A program made the translations under genes and the position numbers. Of a stretch of DNA of 64,000 nucleotides, positions 59,166 through 64,000 are shown in pieces. The DNA is from Verrucosispora sioxanthis (GTDB lineage Bacteria > Actinomycetota > Actinomycetes > Mycobacteriales > Micromonosporaceae): the NCBI RefSeq assembly GCF_010560025.1, contig NZ_SAIY01000001.1:434001-498000 (forward strand). Direction: 5' to 3'. Position 1 is the first letter of the stretch, and each line of letters starts with the position of its first letter. The notes beneath the pieces were generated by a model. It was not told where the DNA came from. It saw only the letters and a program-made list of their open reading frames with translations, and ran no database searches.

Positions 59166-59284
59166 TGACGCCTCCACTTGTCAAGACTTCAATCGCTTTT
59201 CTGGGAGTCGGCCGCCGCGGCTTGACGCCAATCGCAATGATGCAAGTTAATGCTGACATGAAGTCAAGATCTGGTGGGCGATCA
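59166..59284. promoter_or_regulatory. Divergent promoter region of repeat protein and MerR
   Basis: Contains several TTGAC/GTCAA and CTTGA/TCAAG half-sites (CTTGTCAAG at about 59178-59186, AAGTCAAGA near 59262) and TTGACG at about 59222 with an AT-rich -10 17-18 bp later for the MerR gene. Such spacing fits MerR-type sites between -35 and -10. Confidence 0.4.
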
Positions 59285-59701
59285 ATGACTATCGGCGAGC
59301 TGGCCGGCCGGTTCGGCCTGGCTCCACACGTACTGCGGCACTGGGAGGCGATGGGTCTGCTCGCCCCCGACCGGCAACCCAACGGACGGCGTCGTTACCA
59401 GCAAAAACACGCCGGTCAGGTCGGTCTGATCCTGCTCGGCAAGGAGGCCGGGTTCAGCCTCGGCCAACTGCGGGCACTACTGGCCAACCGGGACGACCCG
59501 ACGGTATGGCGGCAGCTGCTGACCGAACAGCGAAACGTACTCCGCCGGCGAATAAGTGACTCACGCACCTCGTTGGCAATTATTTCCCACGCTCTGGACA
59601 GCGATCACCGGGACCTCACCGAATGCACCGAACTGGTGAATTCGATGAACACGACCGATGCCCGGTCGGAGTCCTCCCCCATTTCCGGCGAACCCGACTG
59701 A
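59285..59701 (+). CDS. MerR-family regulator
   Basis: 138 residues: MTIGELAGRFGLAPHVLRHWEAMGLL is the HTH/wing, PDRQPNGRRRYQQKHAGQVGLILLGKEAGFSLGQLRALL the second helix pair, then a coiled-coil. No sensor Cys cluster for metals. ATG 59285 or in-frame ATG 59258 may be the start. Divergent from the four-repeat secreted protein, its likely target. Confidence 0.82.
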   Translation: MTIGELAGRFGLAPHVLRHWEAMGLLAPDRQPNGRRRYQQKHAGQVGLILLGKEAGFSLGQLRALLANRDDPTVWRQLLTEQRNVLRRRISDSRTSLAIISHALDSDHRDLTECTELVNSMNTTDARSESSPISGEPD

Positions 59702-59728
59702 GCCCTTTCCACCTCGACCCCGACGCAG

Positions 59729-59760
59729 CGGTGGCCGGGCCCGTGCGGGCCCGGCCACCG
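59729..59760. terminator. Bidirectional terminator
   Basis: 14-bp perfect stem CGGTGGCCGGGCCC with GGGCCCGGCCACCG and a GTGC tetraloop, between the convergent MerR and mannanase genes. Confidence 0.85.
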
Positions 59761-59771
59761 ACGGTGCGAGA

Positions 59772-61160
59772 TCAGCTCGCGGTGCAGCTCACCGCGGGAG
59801 CCGAGTTGGTCCCGTTCCAACTGCCGAGGAAGCCGAAGTTGGTGCTTGCCCCGGCGCCGAGGCGGCCGTTGTAGGAGACGTTGCGGGCGGTCACGGTGGA
59901 CCCGCTGCTGGAGATCGTCGTGTTCCAGGACTGGGTCACCGTCTGCCCGTTGGCGTACGTCCAGCGCACCGTCCAGCCGTTGATGGCGGTGGAGCCGGCG
60001 GTCACCCGCACGTCGCCCTGGAAACCACCCTGCCACTGCCCGGTGATCGAGTAGGTCGCCGTGCAACCGGCGCTCGGCGGCGGGGTCGACGGGGGCGGCG
60101 TCGAGGGCGGCGGGGTCGAGGGGGGCGGCGTGGACGGTGGCGGGGTCGACGGCGGCGGCGTGGTCGGCGGGATCGAGTCGTAGACGCTTGCCTGCCGCGC
60201 GGTCTGCCGGATGCCGTTGGTGCCGTTGAACAACCGCTCACCCCAACTGGTCAGCTGGTTGGGGTTGAAGTTGGTGGCCATGTCGAGGTACTCCACGCCA
60301 CCGCTGTTGCCGCTCCACGACCAGCCGAGCCAGCCGATGCCGTTGGCCTGGGTGTAGGCGAGGATCGCGTCCTCGTCGGGGTTGCCGTCGGAGTGGTTGT
60401 GCCCGAACTCGCCGACCACGATGGGCAGGCCACGGCTGCGGAACCGGCCCAGGTAGTCGCTGATCTCGGCGGCGGTGTCGAAGACGCCGTACATGTGGAC
60501 CGAGAAGACCGTGTTGCCGGCCGGGTCGGCGCTGAACACGGTGGGCGCGCTGTCGCGCATGGTGAACGACCAGTCCTGCCCCCAGTTCGGGGCGTCCACC
60601 ATGATGGTGTGGGTGAGGCCGCCGGTGCGCAGCCGACGGATCGCGTTGGCGGTGTCGGTGGCGTACGACGAGTAGTTCTGGTTCCCGTACGGCTCGTTGC
60701 CGATGTTGACGATGACGTACGCTTCCTGGCCGTTGAGCGCACTGGCGATGCTGAGCCAGTAGTCGACCGCGCGGTCCAGGCTGACCGCCCCGCTCTGCTC
60801 GCCGTACCCGGTGGTGTCGTGCACCTCCAGCACGCAGATCAGCCGGTTGGCCTTGCAGAGCTGGATCACGTTCGACACGTCACTGGCGCTGTTGCGGGTC
60901 CACCGGTCGCCGCTGGAGAGCACGACCCGCACCGAGTTGGCGCCGAGTGCCTTGACGTCGGCGAAGGAACTGGTCTGGTTCGGGTACCAGGTGTGCGCGT
61001 GGTTGACCCCACGCATGATGAACTCGTTGCCGTTGGCGTCGTAGAGCCGTCCGTTGCTGACCGTGAAGCCGGCGGCGGCGTGGGCCGAAGGTCCGAAGGC
61101 GAACACTGCGGCGACGGTCGCCAGCAGGACGGCGCCGACGGCCGCGAACAGTTTTCTCAT
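59772..61160 (-). CDS. Secreted GH5 endo-beta-mannanase with CBM2
   Basis: 462 residues. Signal peptide 1-29, GH5 barrel about 30-325 starting GFTVSNGRLYDANGNEFIMRG, with acid/base Glu156 (NIGNEPYGN) and nucleophile Glu251 (VVGEFGHNH). The layout matches the GH5_8 mannanase group. A (TPPPS)n linker (about 330-362) leads to a CBM2 cellulose-binding module with SITGQWQGGFQGDVRVTAGS and WTYANGQTVTQSWN. It should cleave mannans bound to cellulose. Expression is probably under a LacI-family repressor, judging from the upstream palindromes. Confidence 0.9.
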   Translation of the reverse strand: MRKLFAAVGAVLLATVAAVFAFGPSAHAAAGFTVSNGRLYDANGNEFIMRGVNHAHTWYPNQTSSFADVKALGANSVRVVLSSGDRWTRNSASDVSNVIQLCKANRLICVLEVHDTTGYGEQSGAVSLDRAVDYWLSIASALNGQEAYVIVNIGNEPYGNQNYSSYATDTANAIRRLRTGGLTHTIMVDAPNWGQDWSFTMRDSAPTVFSADPAGNTVFSVHMYGVFDTAAEISDYLGRFRSRGLPIVVGEFGHNHSDGNPDEDAILAYTQANGIGWLGWSWSGNSGGVEYLDMATNFNPNQLTSWGERLFNGTNGIRQTARQASVYDSIPPTTPPPSTPPPSTPPPSTPPPSTPPPSTPPPSAGCTATYSITGQWQGGFQGDVRVTAGSTAINGWTVRWTYANGQTVTQSWNTTISSSGSTVTARNVSYNGRLGAGASTNFGFLGSWNGTNSAPAVSCTAS

Positions 61161-61506
61161 GCATTCCTCGCAGGAGATGTCTCCCCCGTGCCCAGGGGGT
61201 GCGGTGAGTGGCAGGTGAGCGGCTGCAGCCCGACAGCCGCGTTCAGACCCGGCGAGGCATCAGCGTATGCCGATGGGATGGCGAAAGCAACCGGTTCAGT
61301 ACGCCGGCTACCCGTGACGACCCAGGAGACACCGAGTCGTCACGGGGGCGGACATCCCCACCACAGGACGTACACCACGCCGGCATCTGAACCGGTTCAG
61401 ACAACGGTAGGCACGGGCCGGGCGCACCGTCAAGCGTCGAACAGGGGTTGACCGATCCGGGCCGGGGTATCCGGAATGACCTGCCCCCGGCCCGAAGGAG
61501 ACGTCA
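61161..61506. promoter_or_regulatory. Mannanase promoter region with two LacI-type operators
   Basis: 346-bp divergent gap. TCTGAACCGGTTCAGA (61386-61401) is a perfect 16-bp palindrome, and CAACCGGTTCAG (61288-61299) shares its core AACCGGTTCAG about 100 bp closer to the mannanase. CCGG centres and length fit LacI-family sites; two sites allow looping. The first also lies 105 bp before the F420 oxidoreductase gene. Confidence 0.7.
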
Positions 61507-62469
61507 ATGGTCAGCGTCGGCTACACCCTGATGTGCGAGCAGGCAGGTCCGAAGGAACTCGTCGACCACGCCGTACGGGCCGAGGCGGCGGGCTTCGACC
61601 ACCTCGTCATGTCCGACCACTACTACCCCTGGCTGGAGTCGCAGGGGCACTCCCCGTACGCCTGGTCGGTGCTGGGCGCGGTCGCGCACGCCACCTCCCG
61701 CGCGGCGCTGATGTCCTTCGTGACCTGCCCGATCCGCCGTTACCACCCGGCGGTGGTGGCGCAGAAGGCGTCCACGCTGGGGGTGCTCTCCGACGGTCGG
61801 TTCACCCTCGGACTCGGTGCCGGGGAGAACCTCAACGAGCACGTGGTGGGCGGCTGGCCGCACGTGCAGCAGCGGCACGAGATGTTCGAGGAGGCGTTGC
61901 AGATCATCCGTCCGCTGCTGAACGGCGAGACGCTGACCTTCTCCGGCAACCACTTCGACGTGCCGGACGCCTACCTCTGGGACCGACCGGACACGCCGGT
62001 GCCGATGGCGGTGGCCGCCTCCGGCCGCCAGTCGGCGACCCTGGCCGCCGAGTACGCCGACGGCATGATCGCCACCGATCCGGAGCCGCACCTGGTCGAG
62101 ATGTACGAGCAGGCCGGCGGGGCCGGGCGTCCCCGGTACGGGCAGGTGGCCATCTGCTACGGCCCGGACGAGGCCGAGTGCCGCAAGATCGCCCACGACC
62201 AGTTCCGCTGGTTCGGACTGGGCTGGAAGGTCAACACCGACCTGCCCGACACCGACTCCTTCGCGGCGGCCACCCGCAGCGTCCGCGAGGAGGACGTGGC
62301 CGCCGGGCTCTCCTGCGGCCCGGACGTCGACAAGCACGTGGCGGCGTTCAAGAAGTTCGTCGACGCCGGCTTCACCCACGTGGCCCTGGTTCAGGTCGGC
62401 GGCGACACCCAACCGATGTTCCTGGACTGGGCGCAGGACGAACTGCTGCCCCGACTGCGTGACCTGTGA
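61507..62469 (+). CDS. LLM-class F420-dependent oxidoreductase (TIGR03557-like)
   Basis: 320-residue TIM-barrel enzyme of the luciferase-like monooxygenase superfamily using coenzyme F420. Characteristic segments are AGFDHLVMSDHYYPWLESQGHSPYAW, ALMSFVTCPIRRYHPAVVAQKASTL, RFTLGLGAGENLNEHVVGGWPH and IATDPEPHLVEMYEQAGG. The group includes F420-dependent sugar-phosphate dehydrogenases and other reductases. ATG 61507 has GAAGGAG upstream. Its substrate is not shown; linkage to the mannanase is only positional. Confidence 0.88.
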   Translation: MVSVGYTLMCEQAGPKELVDHAVRAEAAGFDHLVMSDHYYPWLESQGHSPYAWSVLGAVAHATSRAALMSFVTCPIRRYHPAVVAQKASTLGVLSDGRFTLGLGAGENLNEHVVGGWPHVQQRHEMFEEALQIIRPLLNGETLTFSGNHFDVPDAYLWDRPDTPVPMAVAASGRQSATLAAEYADGMIATDPEPHLVEMYEQAGGAGRPRYGQVAICYGPDEAECRKIAHDQFRWFGLGWKVNTDLPDTDSFAAATRSVREEDVAAGLSCGPDVDKHVAAFKKFVDAGFTHVALVQVGGDTQPMFLDWAQDELLPRLRDL

Positions 62470-62489
62470 ACAGGAAGGTGTGATCGTCG

Positions 62490-62609
62490 ATGCGATTCGG
62501 TAACACGGAGATCCGACCGGCCGGCGGCGGCGTCGGCTGCCTCCTGATGATCCTCTTCTCCCTCGTCGCCTCGGTCGTCCTGACCGTCCTGCTCAACCTG
62601 CTCCTGTGA
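62490..62609 (+). CDS. Small single-TM protein (39 residues)
   Basis: MRFGNTEIRPAGGG followed by one hydrophobic helix (VGCLLMILFSLVASVVLTVL) and a short end. Starts 20 bp after the F420 oxidoreductase on the same strand with GAAGG upstream, and its end overlaps the convergent nuclease gene by 17 bp. Below the usual size cut-off, so easily missed. Confidence 0.6.
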   Translation: MRFGNTEIRPAGGGVGCLLMILFSLVASVVLTVLLNLLL

Positions 62610-63387
62610 CCGCCGCCGGCGGGGTGAGAGCGAACTCGGCGACCAGGGGGTAGTGGTCGGAGGCGTGGTCGGTGTGGGGGGTGCGGACCACCTCCACGTG
62701 GGTGAGGTGGGTGGCCAGGGTGGGGGTGGCGAGCAGGTAGTCCAGGCGCACGTCGGGGAACTCGGCGCCACCGTGGGCGGTGGGCACGGTCGGGCCGGCG
62801 TCCGCGCCGAGATCCACCAGGCCGGCGGCGAGCAGCCGGGCCACCGCGCGGGTCTCCACCGTCCGCCCGTCCCGACGCAGATGCCGTCGCCGGTACCCGG
62901 GCGGTAGCCGACCCACCCGGTCAGCGTGCTCGGCGTACGGGTCGAGGGTGTTCAGATCACCGGCGAGCAGCGCCAGGCCGTCCCGGTCGGTACGCACGGC
63001 GCCGGCCGCCCAACCCGCCTCGACCAGCCGTCGGGTGCCCGAGTACGGGTCGAGGTGGGTGCCGAGCACCGTCAGCGGACCGGCGGCGGTGCCCACCACC
63101 ACACGTTGGGCCGCGTGGTGGAACGGCCGACGTACCGGTGCGGCGGCCAGCACCGGCCACGGCGCCCGCACCAGCACCGCGACCGGCTGCCCGAACCAGG
63201 AGCGGGCCAGGTACGGCCGGAGCTCGACGTCGCCGGCGAAGCCCGCGACGTCGAGACCACCCAGTTCCTGCAGGGCGAGCACGTCCGGCCGCTGCCCGGC
63301 GACGACCCGGGCCACCAGCTCGCGCCGGTCCGGACCGCCACGGTCCCGGCCGCCGGTGCGGATGTTCCAGGTCATCACCCGCAACAC
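62593..63387 (-). CDS. Endonuclease/exonuclease/phosphatase (EEP) family hydrolase
   Basis: 264 residues with EEP catalytic motifs in order: MTWNIRTGG, DVLALQELGG (Glu metal ligand), VLGTHLDPYSGTRR, LLAGDLNTLDP (GDLN) and SDHYPLVAEF (SDH). A cytoplasmic metal-dependent phosphodiesterase or nuclease; substrate unknown. Start GTG 63387 or ATG 63375. Seven bases from the PAP2 gene, so probably cotranscribed with it. Confidence 0.85.
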   Translation of the reverse strand: MLRVMTWNIRTGGRDRGGPDRRELVARVVAGQRPDVLALQELGGLDVAGFAGDVELRPYLARSWFGQPVAVLVRAPWPVLAAAPVRRPFHHAAQRVVVGTAAGPLTVLGTHLDPYSGTRRLVEAGWAAGAVRTDRDGLALLAGDLNTLDPYAEHADRVGRLPPGYRRRHLRRDGRTVETRAVARLLAAGLVDLGADAGPTVPTAHGGAEFPDVRLDYLLATPTLATHLTHVEVVRTPHTDHASDHYPLVAEFALTPPAAVTGAG

Positions 63388-63394
63388 GGGCGGC

Positions 63395-64000
63395 TCAGCC
63401 GGGCCGGCCGGCCCGGGCCAGCTCGTCGTCGAGGGTGTCCACGTCCTCCGACTCGATGGCCGGCTGGTTGCCCTGCCGGACGTCCTCGTTGGGGCGAACC
63501 ACCCAGTACAACAGCCCGATCCAGAGCGTGGTGAGCAGGATCGCGCCCATGAAGTCCGTCGGGTGGTGCATCCCCCGGTACATCCGGGAGATCGCCACTC
63601 CCACCGGCATCACCACGGCGAGCGCCACGAAAACCCACCGCCACCACCGGTCGGTACGCGGGAAGACGATGACGGCGATCGCCACCCAGATGCAGAGCGT
63701 GGCGGCGATGTGCCCGGACGGGAACGACGAGGTCGGCATCGGCCCGTCCAGGTTCTCCACCGGCGGGCGCGGCCGGTCCACCGCCGCCGCGCTGGCCAGG
63801 AAGAGAGTCAACTCGCCGAACATGGTCAACGCCACGAACAGCACCGGTCGCCACCGCCGCCAGATGGCCAGCACCAGCGGGCAGAAGACCAGCGAGATCG
63901 CCAGGATGGCGTGGGTGTCGCCGACCTTGCTCCACCACCAGCTGACATCGTCGAGCGCGGCGGTACGCCGATCGGCGAACCAGGTGGGCACCGTCTCGTC
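63395..64000 (-). CDS. PAP2-superfamily membrane phosphatase (5' end outside window)
   Basis: Integral membrane lipid or undecaprenyl phosphatase. The frame is open to the right edge, and upstream residues DETVPTWFADRR suggest more N-terminal sequence. The phosphatase motifs are DRPRPPVENLD (variant KxxxxxxRP), SSFPSGHIAATLC (PSGH) and SRMYRGMHHPTDFMGA (SRxxxxxHxxxD). Four or five helices are visible. The C-terminal 35 residues are acidic. Confidence 0.85.
   Translation of the reverse strand, partial: DETVPTWFADRRTAALDDVSWWWSKVGDTHAILAISLVFCPLVLAIWRRWRPVLFVALTMFGELTLFLASAAAVDRPRPPVENLDGPMPTSSFPSGHIAATLCIWVAIAVIVFPRTDRWWRWVFVALAVVMPVGVAISRMYRGMHHPTDFMGAILLTTLWIGLLYWVVRPNEDVRQGNQPAIESEDVDTLDDELARAGRPG

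Noticed and set aside
1-64000. CRISPR array, rRNA operon, or polyketide/nonribosomal synthase
   Set aside because: No regularly spaced direct repeats, no rRNA-like sequence and no ketosynthase or adenylation domains were seen. The only secondary-metabolite locus recognised is the lasso cluster.

Overview
The window is high-GC actinomycete chromosome. SsgA-like and Spo0M-like sporulation proteins, secreted modular glycoside hydrolases with CBM2 and ricin-type domains, an F420-dependent LLM oxidoreductase, HelD-type RNA polymerase motors, many GTG starts and strong GC-rich hairpin terminators all point to Micromonosporaceae, most likely Micromonospora. No rRNA or CRISPR array was seen. One tRNA (Val, CAC) is present.

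Layout. 1-7.5 kb: a truncated GntR regulator, then secreted polymer degradation (feruloyl-esterase-like enzyme with a ricin domain, GH53 galactanase), an alpha/beta hydrolase, a secreted serine protease and an SRPBCC/SMP-30 gene pair. 7.6-14.6 kb: a DUF3072 protein, a frameshifted HelD-type helicase, and three regulator/target pairs with visible operators (TetR/acyl-CoA dehydrogenase, a GntR gene, MarR/azoreductase). 14.9-18.4 kb: a GT2 glycosyltransferase overlapping a large membrane protein with a frameshift. 18.5-25.4 kb: a TAP-like secreted peptidase, a lipoprotein, GNAT, TetR/SGNH and SDR/TetR pairs. 25.4-27.0 kb: an unusual pair, a membrane-anchored unknown protein and a proteasome-type Ntn hydrolase with T1/D17/K33 spacing. 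27.1-30.9 kb: a redox block (TlpA-like lipoprotein, CcdA, and a disulfide oxidoreductase that reads into an acyltransferase across two compensating frameshifts).

31.2-43.3 kb is accessory DNA. An IS5-type element sits against the remnant of a methyltransferase. Next comes a complete lasso peptide cluster with kinase, ABC exporter, nucleotidyltransferase, a 51-residue precursor (predicted core SGVLLILDALIGLDS), cyclase, RRE protein and leader peptidase. A Cys-rich mini-ORF lies between precursor and cyclase. A belt of decayed genes follows (MerR, LysR, DUF6461, NucA/NucB nuclease, XRE/ImmA peptidase) and ends at tRNA-Val, which suggests a tRNA-bordered genomic island.

43.3-64 kb returns to ordinary chromosome: a PGPGW membrane protein, an SsgA-family protein, SDR/AraC, Rrf2, DUF4236, VOC/MarR, a TPR membrane protein (frameshifted), an intact second HelD paralogue, a tandem-domain glycerophosphodiesterase, Spo0M, a secreted four-repeat protein beside a MerR regulator, a GH5 mannanase-CBM2 with LacI-type palindromes, an F420 oxidoreductase, an EEP-fold nuclease and a PAP2 phosphatase cut by the window edge. 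Several genes break at short G runs, so some frameshifts may be sequencing errors.
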